Positions 49,849-59,646 are shown, numbered from the stretch's first letter. The stretch is 64,000 nt of DNA from Pseudomonas abietaniphila (GCF_900100795.1 NZ_FNCO01000018.1:1-64000); one strand, 5' to 3'. The notes: a model not told the origin generated them from the sequence alone. Program-made: numbers and translations.

Positions 49849-49990
49849 ATACGTAAGAGCTGCACTTGTAGGGTAAAGTCAAAATCGGCTGCTAGGCTGT
49901 GGACGTCACAAGCGGGCAACCCTTGTAAAACCGAAGTCTCGCAAGACTCAATGTTTCACGCGAAGCCAACATGATAAAGGGATTCACCGC

Positions 49991-51016
49991 ATGAGGAAAT
50001 CACTACTCGCCCTGCTGCTGTTGGCCGCGACAGGCCTTGTCCAGGCGCAAGTACAACTCAGGGATGGCCATCCACAGAGTTACACCGTTGTCGCCGGTGA
50101 CACACTCTGGGACATTTCCGGCAAGTTTCTGAGCCAACCGTGGAAGTGGCCGCAGCTCTGGCGCGCGAACCCGCAGGTCCACGACCCTGATTTGATCTAC
50201 CCCGGCGACACGCTGAACCTTATTTATGTAGACGGCCAGCCGAGGATTGTTCTTAACCGTGGCGAGTCTCGCGGCACGATCAAACTGTCCCCTCGGGTGC
50301 GCAGCACGCCTATCGCCGATGCGATTCCGACCATTCCGCTGGGCGCAATCAACGCATTCCTGCTCAACAACCGGATCATGGACACCGCCGAGCAGTTCGA
50401 AGATGCACCGTACATTGTGGCCGGTAATGGCGAACGCGTCTTGAGCGGCGCCGGGGACCGGATTTATGCGCGAGGCAGCTTTGACCCGGCCCACGTGTCC
50501 TACGGCATCTTCCGCAAGGGCAAGACCTACTACGACCCAGAAACCGATGAACCCTTGGGTATCAACGGTGACGACATCGGAAGCGGTGAAGTGGTAGCCC
50601 GCGAAGGTGACGTGGCGACGGTGCAGATGCAGCGTTCGACTCAAGAGGTTCGCCTGGGCGACCGCCTGTTCGTCAGTGAAGAGCGCGCGATCAACTCCAA
50701 CTTTCTGCCGAGTGAGCCGAAGCAGGAAATCAGAGGCACGATCATCGATGTGCCGCGCGGCGTGACTCAGATTGGCGAGTTCGACGTGGTCACGCTGGAC
50801 CGTGGTCGTCTCGACGGTCTGGCGGAAGGCAACGTGCTGGCGATCTATAAGGCGGGCGAGACTGTTCGCGACCGCATCACGGGCGAGCAGGTAAAAATCC
50901 CGGACGAGCGTTCAGGTCTGCTGATGGTATTCCGTACTTACAATCGTTTGAGCTACGCGATGGTGCTTCATGCGTCCAGATCTCTGGCGGTGAACGACCG
51001 GGTGCGCAATCCGTAA
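49991..51016 (+). CDS. LysM-domain periplasmic protein
   Basis: The 341-residue protein has a signal peptide (MRKSLLALLLLAATGLVQAQ), then one LysM domain (QSYTVVAGDTLWDISGKFL through YPGDTLNLIYV, about residues 30-80) that should bind peptidoglycan. The rest has no motif I recognise. The family sits beside def and dprA in many gammaproteobacteria, and a role in envelope maintenance is likely but unproven. Confidence 0.9.
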   Translation: MRKSLLALLLLAATGLVQAQVQLRDGHPQSYTVVAGDTLWDISGKFLSQPWKWPQLWRANPQVHDPDLIYPGDTLNLIYVDGQPRIVLNRGESRGTIKLSPRVRSTPIADAIPTIPLGAINAFLLNNRIMDTAEQFEDAPYIVAGNGERVLSGAGDRIYARGSFDPAHVSYGIFRKGKTYYDPETDEPLGINGDDIGSGEVVAREGDVATVQMQRSTQEVRLGDRLFVSEERAINSNFLPSEPKQEIRGTIIDVPRGVTQIGEFDVVTLDRGRLDGLAEGNVLAIYKAGETVRDRITGEQVKIPDERSGLLMVFRTYNRLSYAMVLHASRSLAVNDRVRNP

Positions 51017-51140
51017 TGCTATGTATCAGCTCTAAAACACTTTTTCCCACCGGCGTGCTTCACTTATCTAATTGTTGTTAACAGACTTATCCACAGGTTG
51101 GCCCGCTCATTGAAGTGGGCCACGGATCAAGGAAGATCTC

Positions 51141-52253
51141 ATGCCGTTGTTCGAAAATGCCGGGCAGTCCCCTGCCGAGCTGGAGGCGCGTCTGCGCCTT
51201 CATCGATTGCCCGAAATCGGTCCCAAGCGTTTTCATACCCTTATCGATGCGTTCGGCAGTGCCTCTGCTGCGTTGAGCGCGCCGGCGTCCGCCTGGCGAT
51301 CCTTGAGGCTTCCGGCGGCCAGTTCTGACGCACGGCGCAGCCCGGAGGTGCGTGACGGCGCGAGCGCTGCATTGGCCTGGCTAGAGCGTCCGGGCCAGCA
51401 TTTGTTGATGTGGGACGATCCCGACTACCCTGCCTTACTGGCTGAAATTGCCGATCCCCCTCCGCTTCTTTTCATCGCCGGTGATCGCACCTTGCTTGAT
51501 CGTCCGCAGCTCGGGATGGTCGGCAGTCGACGCGCCTCCAGACCGGGACTCGATACGGCGAAGGCGTTCGCCCGTAGCCTGGCGGGGGCTGGATTTGTTG
51601 TCACCAGCGGCCTTGCACTCGGCATCGATGGCGCTGCGCATCAGGGTGCGCTGGATGTAAAAGGTGCCACGATCGGCGTCCTTGGCACGGGCATCGAAAA
51701 ACTTTATCCACAGCGGCATCGTCAACTTGCAGCGACCATGGTGGCGCAGGGTGGCGCGGTGATTTCCGAGCTTCCGCTGGACGCCGAACCCCACGCCAGC
51801 AATTTTCCGCGACGCAACCGGATTATCAGCGGCCTGTCGTTGGGCGTGCTGGTGGTGGAGGCCAGTGTTGCCAGTGGCTCGCTGATCACGGCGCGGCTGG
51901 CCGCTGAGCAGGGCCGGGAGGTCTACGCGATTCCCGGATCGATTCATCACCCGGGCGCTCGGGGCTGTCATCAACTGATCCGTGAAGGCGCGGTATTGGT
52001 GGAGACCATCGATCACATACTGGAGGCGCTGCAAGGCTGGAAAAATCTGCCGCCGAGCAATGAACCGGGGGAAAGCAAGCCTGGAATCATCCATCCCCTT
52101 CTGGCATTGCTGCATGCCGCTCCGCAGACCAGCGAGGGCTTGTCAGCCAGCAGTGGCTGGCCGTTGCCCAAGGTACTGGCGGCCCTGACCGAACTTGAAC
52201 TCGACAACAGCGTGGCCTGTGAGGCCGGGCGATGGTTTGCCCGGGCGCCCTGA
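51141..52253 (+). CDS. dprA: DNA processing protein DprA (Smf)
   Basis: The 370-residue protein has the Rossmann-like DprA core: SRRASRPGLDTAKAF, VTSGLALGIDGAAHQGAL, and PRRNRIISGLSLGVLVVEA. DprA loads RecA on incoming single-stranded DNA during natural transformation; in species not known to be competent its role is less clear. A C-terminal winged-helix segment is suggested by EGLSASSGWPLPKVLAAL. It begins just after an ATG-proximal GGAAG and leads into tsaC. Confidence 0.95.
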   Translation: MPLFENAGQSPAELEARLRLHRLPEIGPKRFHTLIDAFGSASAALSAPASAWRSLRLPAASSDARRSPEVRDGASAALAWLERPGQHLLMWDDPDYPALLAEIADPPPLLFIAGDRTLLDRPQLGMVGSRRASRPGLDTAKAFARSLAGAGFVVTSGLALGIDGAAHQGALDVKGATIGVLGTGIEKLYPQRHRQLAATMVAQGGAVISELPLDAEPHASNFPRRNRIISGLSLGVLVVEASVASGSLITARLAAEQGREVYAIPGSIHHPGARGCHQLIREGAVLVETIDHILEALQGWKNLPPSNEPGESKPGIIHPLLALLHAAPQTSEGLSASSGWPLPKVLAALTELELDNSVACEAGRWFARAP

Positions 52254-52292
52254 GGTTAAACTGCCCACCAGCGTTAATTCGGAGAGTGAACG

Positions 52293-52850
52293 ATGGTCAG
52301 CAGTTGGCGTGTGCAACAAGCCGCACGAGAGGTCCGGGCCGGAGCGGTGATTGCCTATCCAACCGAAGCGGTATGGGGTCTGGGGTGCGACCCTTGGGAT
52401 GCGGAAGCGGTTTACCGCTTGCTGGCAATCAAGGCGCGGCCTGTGGAAAAAGGCTTGATCCTGATTGCCGACAATATTCGCCAGTTCGATTTCCTCTTCG
52501 AGGATTTCCCTGAGCTGTGGATTGATCGCATGGCCAGCACCTGGCCTGGCCCGAACACCTGGCTGGTGCCGCATCAGGGCCTGTTGCCCGACTGGATCAC
52601 AGGTGGCCGCGACACCGTGGCGCTGCGTGTCAGCGATCATCCGCTGGTGCGTGAGCTGTGCGCGTTGACCGGGCCGCTGGTGTCGACGTCGGCCAACCCG
52701 ACGGGCCGACCTGCCGCGCGTTCGCGATTGCGGATCGAGCAGTATTTCCACGATCAGCTGGACCTGGTCCTGGGTGGTTCGCTGGGCGGGCGTCGTAATC
52801 CGAGTGTGATTCGTGACCTGGTGACGGCCGAGGTGGTGCGGGCGGGGTGA
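52293..52850 (+). CDS. tsaC: threonylcarbamoyl-AMP synthase
   Basis: The 185-residue YrdC-fold enzyme makes threonylcarbamoyl-adenylate from Thr, bicarbonate and ATP, the first step to t6A37 in ANN-decoding tRNAs. Typical features are GAVIAYPTEAVWGLGCDP, the IKARPVEKGLILI stretch, and SDHPLVRELC...STSANPTGRPAA. It lies 39 bases after dprA. Confidence 0.96.
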   Translation: MVSSWRVQQAAREVRAGAVIAYPTEAVWGLGCDPWDAEAVYRLLAIKARPVEKGLILIADNIRQFDFLFEDFPELWIDRMASTWPGPNTWLVPHQGLLPDWITGGRDTVALRVSDHPLVRELCALTGPLVSTSANPTGRPAARSRLRIEQYFHDQLDLVLGGSLGGRRNPSVIRDLVTAEVVRAG

Positions 52851-52867
52851 TGTCGTTTGCACGACCC

Positions 52868-52958
52868 TGTAGGCGCTGCGCGAGGTTACAAGAGTGGCGA
52901 ATGCGGTGTGTCAGGCAAAACGCGTTCGCCACTGTCGTGACCTCCGCCAGCTCCTACA
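52868..52958. repeat. imperfect inverted repeat, degenerate REP-like doublet
   Basis: Two arms of about 38 bp (52868-52905 and 52921-52958) are imperfectly inverted and share the TGTAGG end with the REP doublets and an inner GTGGCGAA. It may be an old, diverged doublet. It separates the convergent tsaC and qor genes. Confidence 0.6.
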
Positions 52959-52975
52959 GGTATTGTGTCGTTGGA

Positions 52976-53953
52976 CTAAGGCACCAAAATGATCGACCCG
53001 GTCGTGCGTCGTGCCGACAGCTCGGTGTGCGCCTTGGCCGCGTCCTTCAAGTCGAATTTTTTCAGGTCATCCACCTTGACCTTGCCGCTGGACACCATCG
53101 CGAACACCTCGTCGGCCATCGCCTGCAAGGCTTCCGGGGTGTTGGCGTAGGAACCGAGGGTCGGGCGGGTCACGTACAGCGAGCCTTTCTGCGCCAGGAT
53201 CCCCAGGTTCACGCCCGATACAGCCCCTGAAGCGTTGCCGAAACTCACCAGCAGTCCGCGCAGCTCCAGGCAGTCCAGAGAGGTTTCCCACGTATCTTTG
53301 CCGACGCCGTCGTAGACCACCGAGACTTTCTTGCCATCGGTCAGTTCAAGCACGCGCTTGGCCACGTCTTCCTTGCTGTAGTCGATGACTTCCCACGCGC
53401 CGTTGGCTTTGGCGTGGGCGGCTTTCTCCGGCGAGCTGACCGTGCCGATCAGCTTCACACCCATGGCGCTGGCCCACTGGCAGGCGATGGAGCCCACGCC
53501 CCCGGCGGCGGCGTGAAACAGGATGATTTCTTCAGGACGAATTTCGTACGTCTGCCGGAACAGGTACTGCACCGTCAGGCCCTTGAGCATGATGGCCGCG
53601 GCTTGCTCAAAGCTGATGTCGTCCGGCAGTTTGACCACGTTGGCCGCCGGTGTCAGGTGCAGGTCGGCGTAGCTGCCAAGAGGCCCGGTGCCGTAGCCCA
53701 CGCGGTCACCGACTTTGACGTGGGTGACTTCTGTGCCGACCGCCTCGATCACGCCCGCCCCTTCGTTACCCAAGCCCGATGGCATCGAGGCAACGGGATA
53801 CAGACCCGTGCGGAAATAGGTTTCGATGAAATTGACGCCAATCGCTTTGTTGCGCACAAGCACTTCGTTCGGACCGGGAGCGGCCGGCTCGAAGTCGACG
53901 TACTCAAGAACTTCAGGGCCGCCGTGGGCGCGGAACTGGATACGCTTTGCCAT
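52976..53953 (-). CDS. qor: NADPH:quinone reductase, zinc-free MDR family
   Basis: The 325-residue protein is a quinone oxidoreductase of the medium-chain reductase family: NEVLVRNKAIGVNFIETYFRTG at the N-terminus and the NADPH-binding AAAGGVGSIACQWASAMG near residue 150. It lacks the zinc ligands of alcohol dehydrogenases. It is divergent from hemF; the 214-base spacer 53954-54167 holds their promoters. This gene pair is conserved in Pseudomonas. Confidence 0.95.
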   Translation of the reverse strand: MAKRIQFRAHGGPEVLEYVDFEPAAPGPNEVLVRNKAIGVNFIETYFRTGLYPVASMPSGLGNEGAGVIEAVGTEVTHVKVGDRVGYGTGPLGSYADLHLTPAANVVKLPDDISFEQAAAIMLKGLTVQYLFRQTYEIRPEEIILFHAAAGGVGSIACQWASAMGVKLIGTVSSPEKAAHAKANGAWEVIDYSKEDVAKRVLELTDGKKVSVVYDGVGKDTWETSLDCLELRGLLVSFGNASGAVSGVNLGILAQKGSLYVTRPTLGSYANTPEALQAMADEVFAMVSSGKVKVDDLKKFDLKDAAKAHTELSARRTTGSIILVP

Positions 53954-54167
53954 TTGCTTTCTCCGTCATGGATCGAAACTTTTGTACGAAAGGGCTCTAT
54001 CGGACTCCTTCGTTTGGTCTTCGTCAACTGCGGCACCGGCCAAGCCGGTGATATGCTACGCGCCACTTTCGCGGCAGCGTTTTGATGGGCGACGCTCTTC
54101 TCAGCGGCAGATTGCGCCCAAAACGATGCTCACAAACACCGGTTTCACGTTCTTTCAAGGTACTGCC

Positions 54168-55088
54168 ATGTCCTTTCGCACCGATGCCGTCAAAGCCTAT
54201 CTGCTGGATCTGCAAGACCGGATCTGCGCCGCGCTGGAACAGGAAGACGGCAGCGCACGTTTTGTCGAAGACGCTTGGGAGCGTCCCGCCGGTGGCGGCG
54301 GACGGACCCGAGTGATCGAGAACGGCGACGTCATCGAAAAAGGCGGCGTCAACTTCTCCCATGTCTTCGGCGCAGGGCTCCCGCCTTCAGCCAGTGCTCA
54401 TCGTCCGGAACTGGCTGGACGTGGCTTTGAGGCATTGGGCGTGTCGCTGGTCATGCACCCGCATAACCCACATGTTCCGACCTCACACGCCAACGTGCGT
54501 TTCTTCATTGCCGAAAAAGAAGGTGAAGAACCGGTCTGGTGGTTCGGCGGCGGCTTCGACCTGACGCCTTACTACGGTGTTGAAGAAGACTGCGTGCACT
54601 GGCACCGAGTCGCCGAGCAGGCCTGCGCGCCGTTTGGCGCCGATGTCTACCCGCGCTACAAGGCCTGGTGCGACCGGTATTTCCACATCAAGCATCGCAA
54701 TGAGCCGCGCGGCGTGGGCGGTCTGTTCTTCGATGACCTGAACGAGTGGGATTTCGACACCAGCTTCGCTTTCCTGCGGGCCATTGGCGATGCCTTTGTG
54801 GACGCCTACCTCCCCATCGTGCAGCGCCGCAAGGCCACGCCTTACACAGCACAGCAGCGCGAATTTCAGGAATTTCGCCGTGGACGTTACGTGGAATTCA
54901 ACCTCGTCTACGACCGAGGCACGCTGTTCGGGTTGCAGTCGGGTGGCCGCACCGAATCCATCCTCATGTCCCTGCCGCCGCAGGTACGTTGGGGCTACGA
55001 CTGGAAAGCTGCACCGGGCAGCGAGGAAGCGCGCTTGACCGACTACTTCTTGCAGGATCGCGACTGGCTCGCTGAGGAAAACACGTAA
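54168..55088 (+). CDS. hemF: coproporphyrinogen III oxidase, aerobic
   Basis: HemF oxidatively decarboxylates coproporphyrinogen III to protoporphyrinogen IX with oxygen in haem synthesis. The 306-residue protein starts MSFRTDAVKAYLLDLQDRIC and has SHVFGAGLPPSASAHRPELA, FGGGFDLTPYY and RRGRYVEFNLVYDRGT. The frame is open to 53826, but the family length and N-terminus fix the start at 54168. Its stop overlaps the aroE start by one base (TAATG). Confidence 0.98.
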   Translation: MSFRTDAVKAYLLDLQDRICAALEQEDGSARFVEDAWERPAGGGGRTRVIENGDVIEKGGVNFSHVFGAGLPPSASAHRPELAGRGFEALGVSLVMHPHNPHVPTSHANVRFFIAEKEGEEPVWWFGGGFDLTPYYGVEEDCVHWHRVAEQACAPFGADVYPRYKAWCDRYFHIKHRNEPRGVGGLFFDDLNEWDFDTSFAFLRAIGDAFVDAYLPIVQRRKATPYTAQQREFQEFRRGRYVEFNLVYDRGTLFGLQSGGRTESILMSLPPQVRWGYDWKAAPGSEEARLTDYFLQDRDWLAEENT

Positions 55089-55915
55089 TGACTGACCACT
55101 ATGTCGTCTTCGGCAACCCGATCGCACACAGCAAGTCGCCGCTGATTCACCGCCTGTTTGCCGAGCAGACCGGTCAGGCGCTGGATTACCAGACCGCCCT
55201 GGCGCCAGTCGATGACTTCACGGCGTTCGCCAGGCAATTCTTCGTGTCCGGGCTTGGCGCAAACGTCACTGTGCCGTTCAAGGAAGAGGCCTATCGTTTG
55301 GCGGATCAACTGACCGAACGCGGTCGTCGCGCCGGGGCGGTAAACACCTTGGCGATGCAAGCCGACGGCAGCCTGTTGGGCGATAACACCGACGGCGCGG
55401 GCCTTGTGCGTGACGTGAAGGTCAATCATGGCGTGACACTCAAGGACAAGCGCGTGCTGTTGCTGGGGGCTGGCGGGGCTGTACGCGGTGCGCTGGAGCC
55501 GCTGCTGGCCGAAGAGCCGTACGTGTTGGTCATCGCCAACCGCACGGTGGAGAAGGCCGAACGGCTGGCACAGGAGTTTGCGGATATCGGTCCGGTGCTG
55601 CCCGCCGGTTACGACTGGCTTGAAGAGCCGGTGGACATCATCATCAACGCAACGTCCGCCAGCCTTTCGGGAGAGGTGCCGCCGTTTGCGCCAAGCCTGA
55701 TTCAACCGGGCGAAACCTTTTGCTACGACATGATGTACGCCAAGGAGCCCACCGCGTTTTGCCGTTGGGCGACCGAGCATCATGCCGGGCGAGCCGTGGA
55801 CGGCCTGGGGATGCTGGTCGAGCAGGCGGCGGAAGCCTTTTTCCTGTGGCGCGGCGTGCGCCCGGACTCAGCGCCGGTGCTGGCCGAGTTGCGGCGGTTG
55901 ATGGCTGAGGGTTGA
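55088..55915 (+). CDS. aroE: shikimate dehydrogenase (NADP+)
   Basis: The 275-residue enzyme reduces 3-dehydroshikimate in the aromatic amino acid pathway. The shikimate-binding NPIAHSKSPLIHRLF is at the N-terminus, the catalytic Lys region is ANVTVPFKEEAYRLAD, and the NADP motif is LLGAGGAVRGALEPL. It is coupled to hemF by a one-base overlap. Confidence 0.97.
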   Translation: MTDHYVVFGNPIAHSKSPLIHRLFAEQTGQALDYQTALAPVDDFTAFARQFFVSGLGANVTVPFKEEAYRLADQLTERGRRAGAVNTLAMQADGSLLGDNTDGAGLVRDVKVNHGVTLKDKRVLLLGAGGAVRGALEPLLAEEPYVLVIANRTVEKAERLAQEFADIGPVLPAGYDWLEEPVDIIINATSASLSGEVPPFAPSLIQPGETFCYDMMYAKEPTAFCRWATEHHAGRAVDGLGMLVEQAAEAFFLWRGVRPDSAPVLAELRRLMAEG

Positions 55916-55969
55916 TCAACAAGTGGATGCTGCTGGCGGTCGCCGATCTACCTAATGCCGCAGATCTAC

Positions 55970-56059
55970 TGTGGAAGCGAATTCATTCGCGATTCGCCGT
56001 TACATCCGACACATTTCTGTCGCCTGTGGCGCCGTCTCGCGAATGAATTCGCTCCCACA
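55970..56059. repeat. inverted repeat (REP-like doublet, second family)
   Basis: Arms of 23 bp (55970-55992 and 56037-56059) carry GAAGCGAATTCATTCGCGA and its near-complement with one mismatch. Layout matches the REP doublets, but the core differs, so it belongs to another family. It lies in the 194-base spacer between convergent aroE and choX. Confidence 0.8.
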
Positions 56060-56109
56060 TGTCAGTCATCAGCCTTGAGATCAAATTGATCCCAAGGTCT
56101 GGAGGACGC

Positions 56110-57036
56110 TTACAACTTGGCCTTGACCGCTGGCAGCGCATCCTTGTCGTCGATGGTTTTTACACCGCTCAACCACTTCTCAAGCACCGCCGGGTTTTCC
56201 TTGAGCCAAGCTTTGACCGCTTCGGTATTGCTGACCTTGTTGTCCACCACGTTCTTCATGATGGTGTTTTCCATGTCCTGAGTGAACGTCAGGTTGGAGA
56301 ACAGCTTGGCCACGTTCGGGCAGGCGTCGGCGTAGCCCTTGCGGGTCACGGTGTACACGCTGCCGGTATCACCGAAGTACTTTTCGCCACCTTTCAGATA
56401 GTGCATGCCTTTGATCTGCACGTTCATCGGGTGCGGTGTCCAGCCCAGGAACACCACGAACTCCTTCTTCTTCACGTTGCGCTGCACTTCGGCCAGCATC
56501 GCCTGTTCACTGGACTCAACCAGTTTCCAGTCGCCCAGGTCGAACTCGTTCTTCTTGATGATCTCCTGAATCGACGCGTTGGCCGGAGCCCCCGAACCGA
56601 TGCCGTAAATCTTCTTGTGGAACTTGTCGGCGAACTTGTTCAGGTCGGCAAAGTTATGCACACCCGCGTCGTAGACGTAGTCAGGAACGGCGAGGGTGAA
56701 CTCGGTGCCTTCCAGGTTCTTGGCGTATTGCGTCACATCGCCGGTGGCGATGAACTTGTCATAGAAGCCCTGCTGCGCAGGCATCCAGTTGCCCAGGAAA
56801 ACGTCCATTTGACCGTCTTTGAGACCACCATAGGCAATCGGCACTGCCAGCGTATCGACCTTGGTCTTGTAACCCATGCCGTCGAGCAGAAAGCCCGCTG
56901 TGGCATTGGTTGCAGCGATGTCGCTCCAACCTGGATCGGCCATCTTGACCGTACTGCAGCTTGCGTCAGCGGCGTATGCAACGACGCTGCTCAAGCTCAT
57001 CACCGCAACCGCCAGCGTTGTGAACAACTTCTTCAT
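56110..57036 (-). CDS. choX: choline ABC transporter substrate-binding protein
   Basis: The 308-residue protein has a signal peptide (MKKLFTTLAVAVMSLSSVVAYA) and the ChoX/ProX fold with VKMADPGWSDIAATNA, GLKDGQMDVFLGNWMPAQ and FLGWTPHPMN, whose Trp and Phe residues would form the aromatic cage for choline. It follows betC by 39 bases on the same strand. No permease or ATPase gene lies beside it, so it must work with a transporter encoded elsewhere. Confidence 0.9.
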   Translation of the reverse strand: MKKLFTTLAVAVMSLSSVVAYAADASCSTVKMADPGWSDIAATNATAGFLLDGMGYKTKVDTLAVPIAYGGLKDGQMDVFLGNWMPAQQGFYDKFIATGDVTQYAKNLEGTEFTLAVPDYVYDAGVHNFADLNKFADKFHKKIYGIGSGAPANASIQEIIKKNEFDLGDWKLVESSEQAMLAEVQRNVKKKEFVVFLGWTPHPMNVQIKGMHYLKGGEKYFGDTGSVYTVTRKGYADACPNVAKLFSNLTFTQDMENTIMKNVVDNKVSNTEAVKAWLKENPAVLEKWLSGVKTIDDKDALPAVKAKL

Positions 57037-57075
57037 GGTGTGCCCCTTTTTTGGTTTTCTAAGTGTTGGCAGGGT

Positions 57076-58581
57076 TCAAGGTTGTGGATAACGGGCCTTG
57101 CGCTCCAGATCGTCTAGATCGATATGGTTGCGCATGTATTGCTGACTGGCGTCTACCAGCGGCTGGTGATCCCAACTCTTCAGCTTGCCGAGGGCCAGCG
57201 ACTCGGCGACGAAACGCCGACGACGCTGGCTGGCGAGCACCTGATGGTGTATCGCCGGAATGTCCCACTTGGCCTTTGCTTCGGCCAGGAACGCGTTGAA
57301 CAGGTCGCGGTGAGCCTCGGACTGGCTCAGCTCTTCCTGCTCTTTCGGGTCGTTCTCCACGTCATACAGCAGACATGGATCTTGTTCCGAATAGATGAAC
57401 TTATAAGCGCCGCGACGAATCATCATCAGCGGGCTGTTGGTGCCCTCGGCCATGTATTCACCGAACACTTCATCGTGACCGCCCGTGCCTTGCAAGTGCG
57501 GCAGCAGCGAACGGCCGTCGAGCGGAAGGCCCGCCTCCAGCTCGCCTTGCGCCATGGCGACGAAGGTCGGCAACAGGTCGGCGGTGGACACGGCGGCCTT
57601 TACCCGGCCGGCCTTGAACTGACCCGGAGCGTACACGAGCAGTGGCACACGGGCGGACATTTCAAACCAGTGCATTTTGTACCAGAGCCCACGTTCGCCG
57701 AGCATGTCGCCGTGATCGCCGGAGAACACGATGATGGTGTCGTCGGCCAGACCGGTGTCTTCCAGGGTCTTGAGCAGCTTGCCGACGTTATCGTCGATGT
57801 AGCTGCACGCGCCGAAGTAAGCGCGGCGAGCGTCGCGGATTTTGTGTTCCGGCAGCGGCTTGTCCCACAGGTCATAAACCTTGAGCAGGCGCTGGGAGTG
57901 CGGGTCCTGATCGGCTTGCGCGGGCGGTGCAGGCGGCATGGGAATCTCGTCGTCGGTGTAGAGATTCCAGAACGACTTGGGAATGGTGTACGGGTCGTGC
58001 GGGTGAGTCATCGACACAGTCAGGCAGAACGGCTGGTCACCGTCTTCACGCACATGGTCGAACAGGTACTGCTGCGCCTTGAAGACCACTTCTTCGTCGA
58101 AGTCGAGCTGGTTGGTCCGCACGCACGGGCCGGCCTGCAGCACCGACGACATATTGTGGTACCAGGTCGGGCGAACGTCCGGCTCGTCCCAATTGACCGC
58201 CCAGCCATAGTCGGCGGGATAGATGTCGCTGGTCAGGCGCTCCTCATAGCCGTGCAGTTGGTCGGGACCGCAGAAGTGCATCTTGCCCGACAGCGCCGTG
58301 CGATAGCCAAGACGGCGCAGATAGTGGGCGTACGTCGGGACATCGGCCGGGAAGTCGGCAGCGTTGTCATAAGCGCCGATTTTGCTCGGAAGCTGACCGC
58401 TGACGAGGGTAAAGCGCGACGGAGCGCACAGCGGGCTGTTGCAGTAAGCAGCGTCGAACACCACGCCGTCAGCGGCGAGGCGGCTCAAATTCGGCATTTT
58501 GATTGGAGATGAGGCGTAAATCGGCAACATCGGCGCGGCCATTTGATCGGCCATGATGAAAAGAATGTTCTTGCGCTTCAT
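57076..58581 (-). CDS. betC: choline-sulfatase
   Basis: The 501-residue sulfatase releases choline and sulfate from choline-O-sulfate, feeding glycine-betaine synthesis. The modification motif CAPSR begins at Cys52, which would become formylglycine; KNILFIMADQMAAPMLP provides the metal-binding Asp, and FSGDHGDMLGE is a second metal site. There is no signal peptide, so it acts in the cytoplasm. The start MKRKNILF at 58581 is preferred to an ATG at 58599. Confidence 0.95.
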   Translation of the reverse strand: MKRKNILFIMADQMAAPMLPIYASSPIKMPNLSRLAADGVVFDAAYCNSPLCAPSRFTLVSGQLPSKIGAYDNAADFPADVPTYAHYLRRLGYRTALSGKMHFCGPDQLHGYEERLTSDIYPADYGWAVNWDEPDVRPTWYHNMSSVLQAGPCVRTNQLDFDEEVVFKAQQYLFDHVREDGDQPFCLTVSMTHPHDPYTIPKSFWNLYTDDEIPMPPAPPAQADQDPHSQRLLKVYDLWDKPLPEHKIRDARRAYFGACSYIDDNVGKLLKTLEDTGLADDTIIVFSGDHGDMLGERGLWYKMHWFEMSARVPLLVYAPGQFKAGRVKAAVSTADLLPTFVAMAQGELEAGLPLDGRSLLPHLQGTGGHDEVFGEYMAEGTNSPLMMIRRGAYKFIYSEQDPCLLYDVENDPKEQEELSQSEAHRDLFNAFLAEAKAKWDIPAIHHQVLASQRRRRFVAESLALGKLKSWDHQPLVDASQQYMRNHIDLDDLERKARYPQP

Positions 58582-58695
58582 GTATTCGCGGCATTCCATA
58601 GTGAATATTTATGCGAAATTGCTGCTCCAGAGAATGAGACCCATGGGATCAGCGGTAAAGCCCATAAAACGCAATGCCTAGGATAAGCCACGCTT
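58582..58695. promoter_or_regulatory. divergent promoter region betC / LysR regulator
   Basis: This 114-base spacer between divergent betC and the LysR-type gene should hold both promoters and the regulator's binding site, the usual LysR layout. I could not define a convincing T-N11-A palindrome. Confidence 0.4.
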
Positions 58696-59646
58696 ATGTT
58701 TGAAGCCCTCGGTGATATGTCATTGGACCTGCTGCGCGGTTTTGAAGCTGCCGCCCGGTTGCGTAGCTTTACGGCGGCCGCCGTCGAGCTCGGCACCACT
58801 CAACCGGCCATCAGCCAGCAAATCAAAAGGTTAGAAGAACAACTGGCAACGCGCCTCTTTGATCGCATCTACCGAGGCATCGAACTCACCGACGCCGGCG
58901 AGATTTTGTTCAATCACGTGCAAAGTGGATTGCAGTCGATGGATGCCGGTCTGAGCCTCATCACCGAGCAGCATCAACATGAGGTGTTGCAGGTCGCGAC
59001 TGACTTTGCCTTCGCCGCGTATTGGCTTATGCCGCGCCTGCATCGCTTCCACAAAGACAACCCCGACGTGGACGTGAGCCTGGTGACCAGCGAGCGTAGC
59101 CACAGCATGCTGCGCGCGGACATCGACGTTGCCGTACTGTTTGGCGACGGGCGCTTCAAGCAGGGGGAAAGCCACTGGTTGTTCAGCGAGGAAGTATTTC
59201 CGGTCTGCAGCCCCAAGTTGCTGGCTGGACGCCCCCTGCCCTTACCCAATGAGGCGTTGAAGGAATTTCCCTTGTTGCACTTGCGTGGCGAAAACAGCAC
59301 CAACTGGTTTGACTGGGGCGGCGTCTTCCGCGCGCTGAACATCGCCCAGGCGCCCGCGCCGGGACAGCTGCGATTCGACAACTACACATTGCTGATTCAA
59401 GCGGCGATCGGCGGCCAGGGTGTCGCCATTGGTTGGCGACATCTGGTGGACGATCTGCTGGATCAAGGCTTGTTGTGCCGTCCGATCGACGCGACGGCAA
59501 TATCGGGTTACGGATATTACATCGTGTTGCCACAGCGAAAGCGGCGGGTGCAGATCGTGCAGCGTTTCGTCGATTGGTTAAAAAGTGAGCAAGCGTTGAG
59601 CGGGGATTCGTTGGTCGGCAAGCCGATGCCTTCCATCGCGATTTGA
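58696..59646 (+). CDS. LysR-family regulator of choline-sulfate utilisation
   Basis: The 316-residue protein has an N-terminal helix-turn-helix (RSFTAAAVELGTTQPAISQQ through RLFDRIYRGIELT, residues about 20-65) and a LysR substrate-binding domain (VATDFAFAAYWLMPRLHRFH). Divergent placement from betC matches the choline-sulfate regulator of other pseudomonads (P. aeruginosa PA0032 context). The effector is probably choline-O-sulfate or choline; that is inference. Confidence 0.9.
   Translation: MFEALGDMSLDLLRGFEAAARLRSFTAAAVELGTTQPAISQQIKRLEEQLATRLFDRIYRGIELTDAGEILFNHVQSGLQSMDAGLSLITEQHQHEVLQVATDFAFAAYWLMPRLHRFHKDNPDVDVSLVTSERSHSMLRADIDVAVLFGDGRFKQGESHWLFSEEVFPVCSPKLLAGRPLPLPNEALKEFPLLHLRGENSTNWFDWGGVFRALNIAQAPAPGQLRFDNYTLLIQAAIGGQGVAIGWRHLVDDLLDQGLLCRPIDATAISGYGYYIVLPQRKRRVQIVQRFVDWLKSEQALSGDSLVGKPMPSIAI

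Noticed and set aside
49952..49967. TGTTTCACGCGAAGCC, resembling parS
   Set aside because: Only the left half matches the parS palindrome; the right half has several mismatches, unlike the two full sites in recF.
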